Source of the DNA: Pycnopodia helianthoides
Lineage: Eukaryota > Echinodermata > Asteroidea > Forcipulatida > Asteriidae
Assembly: GCA_032158295.1 (NCBI GenBank)
Contig: CM063253.1
Location: 7,347,001 to 7,411,000 of the forward strand
Direction: 5' to 3'
DNA: 64,000 nt
In this document: piece by piece, positions 12,201 through 22,428 of the stretch
Position numbering within the stretch: the stretch's first letter is position 1
Layout of the letters: the number at the start of each line of letters is the position of its first letter
Notes under the pieces: generated by a model
Told to the model about the DNA's origin: nothing
The model's database searches: none
Seen by the model: only the letters and a program-made list of their open reading frames with translations
Made by a program: the position numbers and the translations under genes

Positions 12201-14544
12201 TCAACTCAAAAATATTTTCAGTATAGGCCTGCATGTCCATTCATATGTTAAAACACTTATGGGTGATTTCAGGTACTTAAAAAAGTTACACACATTGAAA
12301 AGCTGCTAACATGGTTATAGTGATGTTCGATGAGTATTTTGGGGTTGGGCAAAGAAAAACTGACCATGAGCGGAACATCCGGGTGCCGGCACTCTCCATA
12401 TTTGACAATATTTTTGTTCGGGGGGTGCCGGTCAGAAGCCATTCAACCATTAATTGCCGTATAGCCAGGGATCACACCCCAAGTTTAGGATACAACCTGG
12501 GAAGCAGTGAGTGGAATCGCCTAATAAGGGGATGTGTCTTTTTATGTAAAATATCGAGTAACAAACCACAAGGGAAACTGACTGGGCAGGCCTTGCGCTT
12601 AAGCTTTTTGTGAAGTAGCCCACCGGGCCAGTAAACTGTGCATTTTACTTGCCCCCAGGAATTTTTAGTAGCCCAGATATAAACAGGAATTGCCATATAA
12701 ATGTAATGTTCTGATGTGTTAATGATTAATGATCAAATGAAGTTATATTCACACACTCGATAACGATTAACACATTTTATACATTAATTATTTACATTTG
12801 AAAAGGAAGAAATGAGCATTTTAAACAAGTAGGTTGCACAGTTTTTAGTAGCCGACAGGGCAAGTTGAGAAGTGTTGTTAACTAGCTCGTAGCATTTTTT
12901 ACTAGACAATGCACGCCGGGCTAGTGTTAAGGGCGAGCCCTGCTGGGTAAATTCTTAATCAAATATAGGACACTTTATTGTTGTATCTTGTCAAATAGCA
13001 ATTTTATTTGGTCTCTGCTCTGCCAACTCTCTTGTCTGCTGTATTAGGAAAGAGTTGTAGGCGAATTGAAATAACAAATGATGTTGACTTAACCTTTTTT
13101 TTTTTGTCCCTTCCTCTCCCTTCCCCCATATGATTGTAATTTATTTATCTCGTAATTTATTGATGATATTTGTGAATATTTACACGAATGTATTAATAAC
13201 TGCCTCTTTTATTATTATTATTTTTCTTTCCAACCAAATGGTTTTTACTTGATAACATTCGGCATGGTGTGTATGTGTTAATTTAATGACTAAATTTATA
13301 ATTAGTGGGTTCCAGGTCTTGTATAAGCTTATTCTTTTTACCTGGATCCCTCGTATCATTTCTGTTATTCTTTAAATAAGGGAATAAAAGGGTAGTGACG
13401 CGGTCTTAACCGGCCGTTTAAAACCGGCAGGGTCGTGGCCGTGTGATAAAGGACTGAGCCGAAGGCGAGGTCCTTTATCGCACGGCCACGGCCCCTGCAA
13501 GGTTTTAAACGGCCGGTTAAGACCGCGTCACTACCCTTTTATTCCCATTCATAAATGCCCTTTTTGTTAAAAAGCGTAATATTGTTGGAAAAATCTCAAC
13601 TTTTCTGTTAACTTTCATTTCCTGTCACGTCCTCAAGCCCTGTTTCGCGAAGGATATACATGCCACGCTCAACAGTTGTGCGTACGCGCGCGTCATAACA
13701 CTAACATGTTTTTAGATTGAATACCAATATGTGTTGATTGCGTTTCGCGTAAATTAGCGCTTCTGCGTGTACCCTTGCGCGCCACAGGTGTGTTTAAACA
13801 CTTCTAGCCGGTGTTATATCGTCCGTTTAAACACCCCCACGTGACGTCCTCTCGTCCAATCAGAATGGATAAACTGTCCCAGGTATTTATGAATATGCAT
13901 TGTTAGTCTGTTCTTAAACCTTCAAGAACATCAACACTGGTCCTATCCCCCGCACTCGCTACGGAAAACGCGCCTTCTCAATTGCCGCACCTACTCTCTG
14001 GAACAACCTCCCCTTCCACATCCGTGCCTCCACTACACTGGACTCATTTAAGACTGAACTCAAAACCCACTTATTTAGATCAATCTAAGCATGTTTACAG
14101 TTTAAATCTAAGCATGTTTACAGTTTAAGCTATATACCATCTCACTCATCAACGCTTAGAAACCCTGTATTAAGCGCTCTATAAATGCAAGCTATTATTA
14201 TTATTATTATCAAACGCACGTTAACATTCTGTTGGAACAAATCGTTCTGTTAAAAATGAGTCTCTTTTTGCTTCATTTAGCATATACGAGAAGACTCCTC
14301 TACTGTGGATTACTTTGTGATCGGAGCTGGCCACATCGTCGACGGATCCCAAGAGCACAGAGATAAAATACCTCCAAACTCCCTCAAGTATTCCTTCTTA
14401 GATGTCAAGAGCAAAGGTGGGTTTGCTTACGTCGTTGCTACCCCCATCAGCATGCGCTTGATATTTGCCGACGGGCTGAGGGGACAGGATTTGTACATGG
14501 CGGATATCAAACCTCGCACCAGAAGCCACAGTAGAGGAAAATAG
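6157..14544 (+). CDS. ACP5: Purple / tartrate-resistant acid phosphatase type 5 (secreted), complete, six exons
   Basis: Exons 6157-6274, 7907-8118, 8834-8958, 9698-9901, 11726-11873 and 14281-14544 splice in phases 1,0,2,2,0 into 356 residues plus stop (human ACP5 has 325). Residues 1-21 form a hydrophobic signal peptide. The di-metal phosphatase ligands are all present: D55 (IGDWGG), D93 and Y96 (LGDNFY), N132 (GNHDW), H229 (AGHYPVW), H264 and H266 (GHDHN). Sequons occur at N27, N45, N138, N169 and N256. Known: these enzymes hydrolyse phosphomonoesters at acid pH using a mixed-valent Fe centre, in lysosomes or outside the cell. The basic C-terminal tail (RTRSHSRGK) is unusual. The start is the ATG at 6157; the in-frame TTG at 6148 is not needed. 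Confidence 0.95.
7212..7515 (+). repeat. 17-bp minisatellite in ACP5 intron 1
   Basis: About 17 tandem copies of GATCGGTCGATCTGTGC with two 13-bp truncated units near the left end. The unit is not a multiple of three and lacks stops in most frames, so several long shadow ORFs appear on both strands. Confidence 0.95.
7907..8118 (+). CDS. ACP5: ACP5 exon 2
   Basis: Acceptor TTTTGTAG, donor CAG|GTATGC. Carries metal-binding blocks VIGDWGG and [11 protein letters not shown]. Confidence 0.95.
8275..8437 (-). repeat. Dispersed hairpin repeat with histone-type stem-loop core
   Basis: Arms 8349-8368 and 8408-8427 form a 20-bp inverted repeat. The flank 8275-8360 matches 28104-28185. Minus-strand bases 8357-8342 read GGCTCTTTTCAGAGCC. 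It sits in ACP5 intron 2. Confidence 0.75.
8834..8958 (+). CDS. ACP5: ACP5 exon 3
   Basis: Acceptor AATTGCAG, donor ATG|GTAAAT, phase 2 out. Contains [18 protein letters not shown], including the Asn metal ligand and a sequon. Confidence 0.95.
9062..9249. mobile_element. MITE family A copy (GGGCCC termini)
   Basis: Starts GGGCCCGATATCATGAAGC and ends with the inverted CTTGTGAAATTGGGCCC. It lies in ACP5 intron 3, and the same terminal inverted repeats recur more than ten times in the window. Confidence 0.75.
9295..9400. mobile_element. SINE body fragment
   Basis: The GGAGCTACGTCTTGAAG segment resembles the SINE bodies at 920-935 and 61870-61890. In ACP5 intron 3. Confidence 0.4.
9698..9901 (+). 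CDS. ACP5: ACP5 exon 4
   Basis: Acceptor TGGTCAG, donor ATGAG|GTAAGA. Contains [24 protein letters not shown] and WQWIETQLK. The [15 protein letters not shown] stretch occupies the place of the protease-sensitive loop of vertebrate enzymes. Confidence 0.95.
9945..10169. mobile_element. MITE family D copy
   Basis: A GC-richer core (ACGCATGCGTAC, CACGCGCGATGT) is bounded by degenerate inverted repeats; the right end is CATATTTCATGGGAAGG. The best-preserved copy is 29427-29651. In ACP5 intron 4. Confidence 0.7.
10400..10535 (-). mobile_element. tRNA-derived SINE head (family 3)
   Basis: On the minus strand a box A-like TTGGCTCAGAGG precedes a box B-like GGTTCAAATCC. No full cloverleaf folds, so it is repeat-derived rather than a tRNA gene. 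Confidence 0.55.
11035..11290 (-). mobile_element. tRNA-derived SINE (family 2), ACP5 intron 4
   Basis: The reverse complement has a Leu/Ser-like head with box B GGGTTCGAATCC, followed by GCAAGACTCTTC, CCAGGGGTATAAC and CTCCCCAGAGAGCTG. The same order appears on the plus strand at 51558-51830. Confidence 0.7.
11726..11873 (+). CDS. ACP5: ACP5 exon 5
   Basis: Acceptor CATGTAG, donor CAG|GTATTT. Contains [16 protein letters not shown] and [10 protein letters not shown], with the last three His metal ligands. Confidence 0.95.
12300..12660. repeat. Dispersed repeat related to the 43.25-kb and 57.5-kb elements
   Basis: Shares GGGTGCCGG, the CCAGGGATCAC block (inverted at about 43260) and CAAACCACAAGGGAAACTG (also at about 57452). 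In ACP5 intron 5. Confidence 0.55.
13379..13547. repeat. Long GC-rich foldback (inverted repeat with ~78-bp arms)
   Basis: Left arm 13379-13456 and right arm 13468-13547 are reverse complements with only a few mismatches, separated by about 11 nt. Outer words are GGGTAGTGACGCGGTC and GACCGCGTCACTACCC. It lies in ACP5 intron 5 in otherwise AT-rich DNA. Confidence 0.92.
13925..14212 (+). mobile_element. 3' end of a non-LTR retrotransposon (LINE)
   Basis: Codons up to the stop at 14086-14088 read [19 protein letters not shown], then [13 protein letters not shown], the typical C-terminal tail of CR1/L2-like reverse-transcriptase polyproteins. It is followed by a short tail with AAGCGCTCTATAAATG and (ATT)n. 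The copy is heavily 5'-truncated and inserted just before ACP5 exon 6. Confidence 0.85.
14281..14544 (+). CDS. ACP5: ACP5 exon 6 with stop codon
   Basis: Acceptor TTCATTTAG. Encodes [19 protein letters not shown] and a basic tail, ending at TAG (14542-14544). An AATAAA lies 43 nt downstream (14587-14592), close enough to be a short 3' UTR signal; another is at about 15133. Confidence 0.94.
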   Translation, partial: HIREDSSTVDYFVIGAGHIVDGSQEHRDKIPPNSLKYSFLDVKSKGGFAYVVATPISMRLIFADGLRGQDLYMADIKPRTRSHSRGK

Positions 14545-14751
14545 CGGGAGGGAAGGCTCTTAACAACACCGGAGAGGGCAACTATTAATAAACCAATGTC
14601 TGAGTTTTCAGGCTGCGTCTTATCAGATCACCACGCTAGCGTGTGTTGACAAGGGTTGAAGTGTAGGCTGCAAGATCCGCAGCAGTAGCCACTTATTCAG
14701 ACACGCGTTATCGTCTCCACAGTTTTGTACTTTTATATTTACCATTCTTCT

Positions 14752-15034
14752 TTAACACGTTGACTGCTGCCTACGAGTATGTTCGTAGCAACAGGTGTAA
14801 CGGATTCTGCCACTACAAGTATACTCGTAGAGAATGAAAGGGCTTTGTATTGTTATTTAAATACACTGGCATCACTGAGCACGCGACACATACGCTTCTG
14901 GTAGTAGATACATCCTTAGAATGTGTATGTTCAATTTTTTGTGTGTATAGTACCTATTTGGTATGCGCGCATAGGCACTGCACTTGGCAAATGGGAACGC
15001 CCTATGAATCTATGACCGGCAGTCAACGAGTTAA
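14752..15034. mobile_element. TTAA-flanked MITE with piggyBac-like ends
   Basis: Left end TTAACACGTTGACTGCTGCC and right end GGCAGTCAACGAGTTAA are inverted copies flanked by TTAA. Subterminal ACGAGTATGTTCGTAG and ACAAGTATACTCGTAG repeat inside. Confidence 0.7.
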
Positions 15035-15177
15035 GGCCTTAACACACAGGGCAATTTTCCTGGGCAACTTTGGAAGCAACCAACTGCACTGCACGCAAAG
15101 GAAAACTTTGACCATACAACATACATTTTTCTAATAAAAAATTTACGAAGGGTTCGAACTACCTCTAGTCATTGGGT

Positions 15178-15228
15178 TGGGCTAGCTCGGTGGTCTAGTG
15201 GTAAGACATCTGCTCTAGCAATGTCTTT
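15178..15228 (+). repeat. tRNA-like box A fragment
   Basis: GGTCTAGTGGTAAGACATC resembles the D-arm region of Gly/Glu-type tRNAs. No box B or acceptor stem follows, so it is a degenerate SINE or tRNA pseudogene. Confidence 0.35.
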
Positions 15229-15877
15229 AAATCACAAATGGGCATGTAAAATCATGCAAAATTATGCAAAATTATGCAAAAATCACTCTATGCTTTCTAT
15301 CTTGTGGCACACAGTTATCAACTGAGTCACTCCATTATTACCAACAAATGTTATGATTTAAGTAGTATAGGGGAAGCATATGCTTCAGCAAATATAATTT
15401 CTCTCAACAGACAGACAGAAAAGTTTTTTATATTACTGTGTACACACTTTGGGAAAAAAAGAAGCAATTGATGTGCATTTCATGAATACGGTTTCTCAAT
15501 TGGTCTGAAATAAACAGTATAAGGCTCCTCATTTTGCCAGAAAAATGTTGGAGTCTGTTGTGTTTATTGAGTATTTATTTTGTTGGTTTGTTTTGTGTTA
15601 ACTGTATTTTTGACTTGTTGTTTCATTCCTTGTGTTAAACCAAGTACTATACCACTGTGCTGTTTATTAAGATTGTATAAGCCATACTACTGTTTACTAA
15701 GATTGTATAAACAATACTAAACCAGTATTAAGATTGTATAAACCATACTAACCATGTTTAGTTGTTAACCATACTATACCACTGTTTAGATTGTATAACT
15801 AAGTACTTACATGTTATTAGATGTATAACCAAGTACTGTACCACTGTTAAGATTGTATGCTCAATGTTTAAGACCCT

Positions 15878-16738
15878 CCTCAGGTCGACCTGCGATTTGC
15901 CTGCGCTGCGACGGAACCGTCCGCATGAAGCAGAAAATTGGCGCTCAGGTCACAACATCTGAGACATCGCGTGAATGTCACTGAAAAAAAAACGTCACTC
16001 AGACAGCGTTAGTCTCATGTCACCCACGACCGATCAGCAGCGATTATTCTGCGATTATTCTGTGACGTAGAACAAGCGCGATCGTGACTTTTTCAATATG
16101 GGTGTGTAAATTGAAGCAAAGTTCCAGGAAAGGTTGGGAATTTAACTGATATTTTTCTTTTTTAAAGGATTGCAAACTGATACATCGCTTGTCATGTGAT
16201 TTGCTTGTCCATTGATCAGCAGCCGCCATTTTGTTGCTTACTTTTCTGTGTGCTGATTGGCTAGCAGCAATTTCTATGGGCTTACAAAGTGTCAACTATA
16301 CACACAGGTCGATTGTAATTGATCACAGAAGTTGATTATTTAAAACTTTTGTACAATTGGTGCTCGATATGGAGCAGAGGGTACCCTCCCCCCCTATTGT
16401 GTCTTCATTGTGTGCTTGGAATCTCAGGAATTCTTTTGAGGATTTTTTTTTTCGCGGGGGGGGGGGGAAGTTCTATACAAGAGGAAAATAGTGTTTATAG
16501 TATGGGAACTTTGGGGGGGGGGGACCTCTGCCCCATATCGGGCATGGTATACTTTTGTGACTGTTTATTTTTAAGAATGGCGACTGATGCCGATCGTCTC
16601 GACATCATCATAGTTATTCTCAGGTCGTATAGGCAAATTGGCAACTGATATGTTCCCAACGCCTAGCGCTGGCGCAGCATTGTTCTTTAAAAGTAAGTTG
16701 CTAACTGTGCTTATATCATTGCAAGGGTCGACCTGAGG
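15878..16738. mobile_element. Candidate non-autonomous DNA transposon, ~860 bp
   Basis: CCTCAGGTCGACC at 15878-15890 is exactly inverted at 16726-16738 (GGTCGACCTGAGG). Between them are short decayed frames, including an ATG-initiated MATDADRLDIIIVILRSYRQ near the right end (about 16577). No transposase domain is recognisable and no clear target duplication is seen. Confidence 0.55.
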
Positions 16739-16985
16739 TCATACACATGACAAGCGCTGCTTTTTTTGCAAAATCATCTCATCTTTGCCGCTCTCTTTTT
16801 GTTCTAGGTCACTTTCCTCTTACATACAACACATTGTGTTATAGTTATTGTGTTACTCCCACTGTTTAAAAATATTCTTTATTGTAAAAATAACATGAAT
16901 TGAATTAATTTTAAATGTAAAGCTTCAACCCCCCAAAAAGGAAGACATTTATCGTCTGTAGCCACTTCTAGCCTATTTCATAACT

Positions 16986-17177
16986 GGGCCCAATTTCAAG
17001 AGTTGCTTAAGCACAAAAAGTAGCTAAGCACGACAAAGTTATGCTTACCAGATTAAGGTTACCAGCCAAACTACCATGTCACATGTACAACTTGTGACTG
17101 GTATCCTGCTCATTTCTGCTTAGCAGACAATTGTTAAGCAATGTTTTCTTCTTAAGCAGCTGTATCAAGTTGGGCCC
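16986..17177. mobile_element. MITE family A copy
   Basis: Inverted ends GGGCCCAATTTCAAGAGTTG and its degenerate complement ending TTGGGCCC. Confidence 0.75.
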
Positions 17178-17244
17178 TGGTGTTTACCATAACATGGGTG
17201 GGAATTATAGATGCAATAATTCGGAGGGGATAAAGAATGTTATT

Positions 17245-17312
17245 TGTGTACGATAAGGACTGGGTTCTCATACGTGCATTACACAACACACCGCGCGTAC
17301 GGCTTAACGTCT
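17245..17312 (-). mobile_element. SINE body fragment
   Basis: Contains ACGTGCATTACACAACA and ACGGCTTAACGTC, like the SINE bodies at 1060-1080 and 62020-62050. Confidence 0.45.
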
Positions 17313-17558
17313 GGGCCCAATTTCATGGAGCTGCTTAAGCACAAAATTTTGCTTAAGCAAAAAAATCATTGCTTAGAAAAATCAGACTACCGGCCAAGAC
17401 TATGCACTCAATTGTTATGCTAAGTAAACAACAGCTAAATACCAGTCACAAGCAATGTATAAGGCATGACAATTTGGCCAGTAACATGTGTAAAATAAGA
17501 AAGCTATTTTTGTGCTTAAGCAAATTGTTTACTTAAGCAGCTCCATGAAATTGGGACC
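17313..17558. mobile_element. MITE family A copy, well preserved
   Basis: Left end GGGCCCAATTTCATGGAGCT and right end AGCTCCATGAAATTGGGACC are inverted repeats about 30 bp long that include GCTTAAGC. Confidence 0.85.
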
Positions 17559-18285
17559 GCGGTCTGAAAGACGAAACAATTGTAACAATAATATTACTAC
17601 CAGTGCTTATAACATGTAATGTGCACGCAATCTTGTTCCAACTTTTAATGTACATAACTTGTGTTTGGCATAAAAATCTTACACCCTTCAAAGCTGCTGG
17701 GATTGATTATTGGTCGATTTAATTGATCTGAGAGAGTTATGAGCTTTCACTCAAGGTATTGATCAAAAAAAAAAAAAATCTGCCTATGATAAGTGGTAGT
17801 TAATTAAAAACTTTGAATGAATTGTCGGATCCCAATTTTGTTTCACGTCCATCAGCCGTGTACAATTGTGCAAGTTGCATGTTTTTTGTGCATTGTCCAA
17901 TGCAGATGCAAAAGTTTGTTTCTGGTTTTCATTGAAACAGCATCATCTGTCAAAAATCATTATGAGAAAAAAAATATAGAAAATAATTTATCGGGGAGGA
18001 AAAACAGGCCATGCAACTTTATATGTCAAATTTGCCAGATAACACTGTGGAGACTCCTGTTATATGAACCTATGACCTTATGGTTGTTTAACTTCTTTAA
18101 GTGGCTGATGATTTGCACAGTACATTGATATCCAAAGATTAAATTAATGCAGGTGCATGTACCAGTAACTCCTCAACTGAAAATATTCAAATCAAAATCA
18201 ATAGTACTTAAAACTTTTATCTTTAAAATGTGATTTTTGTAATTGTTAATGTTTATGTGTATCAGGCATGCAACTTTTCAGATCA

Positions 18286-18836
18286 GGGCCCAATTTCATA
18301 GAGCTGCTTGAAGGGAAGGTACACAATTGGTAATCACTCTAAAAATTAATGGCAATAAAAACTTACTTGGTTAGAAGTACAGCAACTTTCGATAGTGTAA
18401 AGCATTTTGAGAAATATTTCAATTCAAAATAATGTGGATATGGAAAAAGATGTCAGTTTTTATCCCCAAAATTTGAATCTGAGAAATGTGTATTCCTATT
18501 AGGGATTATTCTATATGCGTGGACATACTCGCTGCAGATTTTGGCGTTATTTCAAAAACGCGACCACCTTTTGAAATAAAATTATTAGAGGTTATAGTTT
18601 TATTGTATAGATCTACATTTATATAGGAATAAAACAATCAATCAGTCCCAAAAACCAAAGGTATACTTTGCCTTTAAGCAGAAAATATTGCTTGGCAGAA
18701 GTGAGCAGGATACCAGGCGCAAACTGTACGTCCCCATGCGACATGGTAATTTGGCTGGTAACCTTTTTCTGGTAAGCGTAATTTTGTTTTGCTTAGCTAT
18801 TTTTTTGTGCTTCAGCAGCTGTATGAAATTTGGCCC
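18286..18836. mobile_element. MITE family A copy interrupted by a TTAA MITE
   Basis: The outer element begins GGGCCCAATTTCATAGAGCT, is broken at 18311/18674, resumes with TTAAGCAGAAAATATTGC and ends with AGCTGTATGAAATTTGGCCC. Confidence 0.75.
18312..18673. mobile_element. TTAA MITE, subfamily C1, nested
   Basis: Starts AGGGAAGGTACACAATTGG and ends GGTATACTTTGCCT. It is flanked by TTGA (mutated TTAA) and TTAA. Related to 33149-33545 and 47536-47935. Confidence 0.75.
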
Positions 18837-18838
18837 AG

Positions 18839-18957
18839 GACCCAATTTCATGGCTCTGCTTACCACAGAATTCTGCTCCTTACATGTGGATCTACATTGT
18901 GTACAAGTCGCAAGTGTAGAATTCAGCAGTAAACAGAGCCATGAAATTGGGCTCAGC
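18839..18957. mobile_element. Small MITE family B copy
   Basis: Ends are CCCAATTTCATGGCTCTGCT and its complement ending GAGCCATGAAATTGGGC. Other copies lie at about 22429-22547, 29812-29903 and 45771-46098. Confidence 0.75.
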
Positions 18958-19194
18958 TGACTTCCTCGTACCATAAAAGCAAATAAAAGTTTTGTGTGAT
19001 TTGCAGTTTCCTTTTTTTTTTTCAATAGAATTTAGCCTGACCAGTATTTATCGTATATGCATATTAACTTAATTTTATTAATAACTATTTTTGTAAACAG
19101 ATAATTTTAGTTTTTGTAAAAATCAGTTGTCTTAGAAGCCTGTTTGGCTGGTAGCCTGTATAAATAATTCTCCTCAGTGCCTTTGTATACAAAT

Positions 19195-19528
19195 CCTATG
19201 GGTTCTACATACTGTACTCTACAGTTGGCCTCAAATCCCATGGGTTCTACATACTGTACTCTACAGTTGGCCTCAAATCCCATGGGTTCTACATACTGTA
19301 CTCTACAGTTGGCCTCAAAACCCATGGGTTCTACATACTAAACTCTACAGTTGGCCTCAAATCCCATGGGTTCTACATACTAAACTCTACAGTTGGCCTC
19401 AAATCCCATGGGTTCTACATACTGTACTCTACAGTTGGCCTCAAATCCCATGGGTTCTACATACTGTACTCTACAGTTGGCCTCAAATCCCATGGGTTCT
19501 ACATACTGTACTCTACAGTTGGCCTCCC
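19195..19528 (-). repeat. 42-bp minisatellite, eight copies
   Basis: The ATGGGTTCTACATACTG word recurs every 42 bp (19198, 19240, 19282, 19324, 19366, 19408, 19450, 19492). Copies 4 and 5 share an ACTAAACT variant. On the minus strand each unit reads MGFEANCRVQYVEP, because 42 bp equals 14 codons. Confidence 0.95.
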
Positions 19529-21019
19529 TAGATAGAAACTCCTGGTATTAAAATTTATCACAAGTGTGCTTTGGAATATGTAAAAATATAGACTTTTCCA
19601 TTGTTGATAAACAAACATTCAATCGCGTTAATAGACGCTGTGACCAAATTCAACATTTCTGAAAACTTGCAATGAATGAATAAACAATGCATCACATGAT
19701 TGGTTGCTTTGTTTCCAACAACTTCAACTCTGTTTTTGATTATTTGTGTAACATTGTTACAAAACTGTCATATCTGTTTTTGTTTTGCATTGATGTGTTC
19801 TCATAGTTTTCCCAACCTTGGTTGGCAAAAACTTGGGCTGTGACGTTGCAATAGAAAGGTCTATAGTGCAACTGCATCCCATTTACAACTAGACCGCAAG
19901 TTGGATATGGGACTTGGATGCGCTATATTTGTTCGTATTCCACATATGCGTGTGATAACGTATTCATCTTAAAGCAAAATCGATGCATAGCTCAAATTAG
20001 CGCAATATCCAGGGTGCGATATAGGTTTATATCACACCTTTTGTTGTGATGGGTTGACAAATTAGAATCGAGGATGCAAGTTTGCTCGAAGATAAAAAAA
20101 CTGTCTCTATAGTCTGAGGAATTCAATTTGAAGCGGTAACTTTTGACTGAGTAAGTCATTGTACCAGACATTAATCAAATCTAACCTGCAAGTAGTTTAT
20201 TGTTCTTGACTTTTTACTTATTGTTTTACTGTAAAGCGCTTCGAGGCTTGCATAAGGCGCTCTGTAAATCCACTAAAGATTTTACTAGTTGGTTGTTCAA
20301 TGGGTTTCTCAAAAACTTTAGGATAGGAATTTGTTCATTCTCAAAAAACTAAAACCCCCATCAACTGCGATATACTTTTCCTCTAAACCTACTGTTTGAG
20401 TAAACATAATTGATTTTGAAAGGAAAGTACAAGGTTTATTTGGCAGTCCAACAATTACAGACTGAATTACTTCTTGTTTAATAGAGGTGTTTAATTAACA
20501 CATTTTGAAACTAAATAAAAGCCAGTCAACACAAAAAAACAATTTCATTCTTAAATGATGTCTTTATTAAGCTCATACAATCTATTAAATGCACTCACCA
20601 CTCGGGTGTTTCGGATAAAAAGATAATTTCATCCCACAACAAATTTTTTGTTTTTAAACGGCAGCATTCTTTTGTAATAAACTTGGTATGAAAAATATTA
20701 CCAACACTTAACTCAACATAACAAAATAAAAATACACATTTTCTAAAATTGTGGCAGGCAGGTGGTACAGTGTCCGGTAAACCGCAGTTATGTATCGTGT
20801 GTGTACTACGTTAGCGTTCCCCAAAAAAAACGTTTTCAGAAAGTATCTTGTGAAACTCCAACACAAGTGCAATGCAAAGTAAATTGCGAAATAAAAAAGG
20901 CATATATATGCTTAACAGTTCAGAGGAGTTAAGTGAAAACTGCATTGGAAAATCTAGCAGTCAAACTTGCCACGCAATCGCTACCGTTATAGAAGCAAAT
21001 TGACCTTTACTTTACACAG

Positions 21020-21175
21020 TGTATGTAGACCTTATGCGCATGTTGTCACTAGAGTAGGGCGCCCTCGCATAGAGGGTTGCTCATTCGCACTGTGCGCGCC
21101 ACGTGTACAAAGATGTGCGTTTCCCTTGTATCATCATTGGCTTGCCTCTAACGTCAGTGCATAAGGTCCATCTAC
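21020..21175. mobile_element. Short inverted-repeat element
   Basis: TGTAGACCTTATGCGCA at the left is nearly complementary to TGCATAAGGTCCATCTACA at the right, with a GC-rich core (GGGCGCCC, TGCGCGCCACGTG). Confidence 0.6.
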
Positions 21176-21457
21176 ATGAAGGCTAGTAGTTGTGGTTGTA
21201 TTTTTTTTAGGACTATTTATCATTTGGCACTTAACAGCTTTTCCTTGTCTTACAAATGTGAAAAGATACCGAACCCCAACATAACTTCTTCAAGATATTT
21301 TAAAAACATCATTTGGTGTACCCTCCGGGTATCATACAAGCAAAAAATCTTGGGTCTAAAACACTCAAAATCATGGTAAACACACTATTTTGTGGCGTCC
21401 AACTCTTGTCTTAATTACCAGCATTGGAGTAAATATTGTATCGCACACCCTACTTAA

Positions 21458-21784
21458 AGGGTGTGTACAAATATAAATATTCACAGATTTGCACATAAGT
21501 TACATGGTTTGAAGATGGTAATAGAAAACCTCACTTGAAATAGTTTTGCTTGAAATGATATAGTTTTAAGGAAATGAGTAAAACAATTAGTCTTTTTCAC
21601 TGGTAATAAAGTCTGATGTTTGACAACAGTGAAAACATATACATGTAGTTGGGTTTTTCACTGTTTTCTCATGACTCCGAAGACCGATTTAGCTTAAACT
21701 TTCACAGATTTGTTGTTTCATGTTTATGTTGGGTCACATCAAGTGTGGATACTGGTCTTTGAAAATTACCAATGTACATTTGCC
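21458..21784. mobile_element. TTAA MITE, subfamily C2
   Basis: Flanked by TTAA (21454-21457 and 21785-21788). The AGGGTGTGTACAA start and the internal AACTTTCACAGATTTGT match copies at 26757-27090 and 32506-32870. Confidence 0.75.
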
Positions 21785-22099
21785 TTAAGCAGCCATTGTA
21801 TAGTACGGTGACACGTGATCGATTATTCTAAGTGCACTTGTATAACAAGTATCGAAAAATGTGCACACAAATAGGACAGTGGTGTTTTGACCGCAGTGCA
21901 TTTACATGACTTTGAGTACAACTACTTTGTAAGTTGAGCATCGAGTTCAAACTTCCAGTGCGAGAAGTTTTTTACTGGCCGAGTACACTTTAAATTGATA
22001 GCTGGATGTTTTTTATAAAATGCTTTCAAACCAATTGGCTAAATATAACTATATCATCAGAGCAACAGTGAAACGGTGGATTTGAACTTCAGTGTTCTT

Positions 22100-22275
22100 C
22101 ACTGAACATGGCAGCCCCCAATCTCATTGACTTGCTTAGCACAGTTTGCTGCTAAGCAAGAATTAGCATGGGACCAGTCGCAATTATTACATGACTTAAT
22201 CTTCCTCAGCAAGATTAGGTTGTGCTTAGCAATTCGTACGTCTAAAACAGCTTCATAAAATTGGTCCTTGCAATT
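22100..22275. mobile_element. Degenerate MITE family A copy
   Basis: CCCAATCTCATTGACTTGCT at the left and CAGCTTCATAAAATTGG at the right, with internal TGCTTAGC words. Confidence 0.5.
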
Positions 22276-22428
22276 GAAGCACACAAAACAATTCCTGCTT
22301 ACCCTAAAACAGGTTATCCAGTTAAACACCAAAATGTACATTGTGTGTAACTGGCAATCACTTCCATTTTTGCTAAGCACATAAACTTGCTAAGCAGTAT
22401 CTTCAGCTTGTACATGTAAGTACCAGAG

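Noticed and set aside
19195..19528. CRISPR-like array
   Set aside because: The 42-bp units are contiguous with no unique spacers, in a eukaryotic context. It is a minisatellite.
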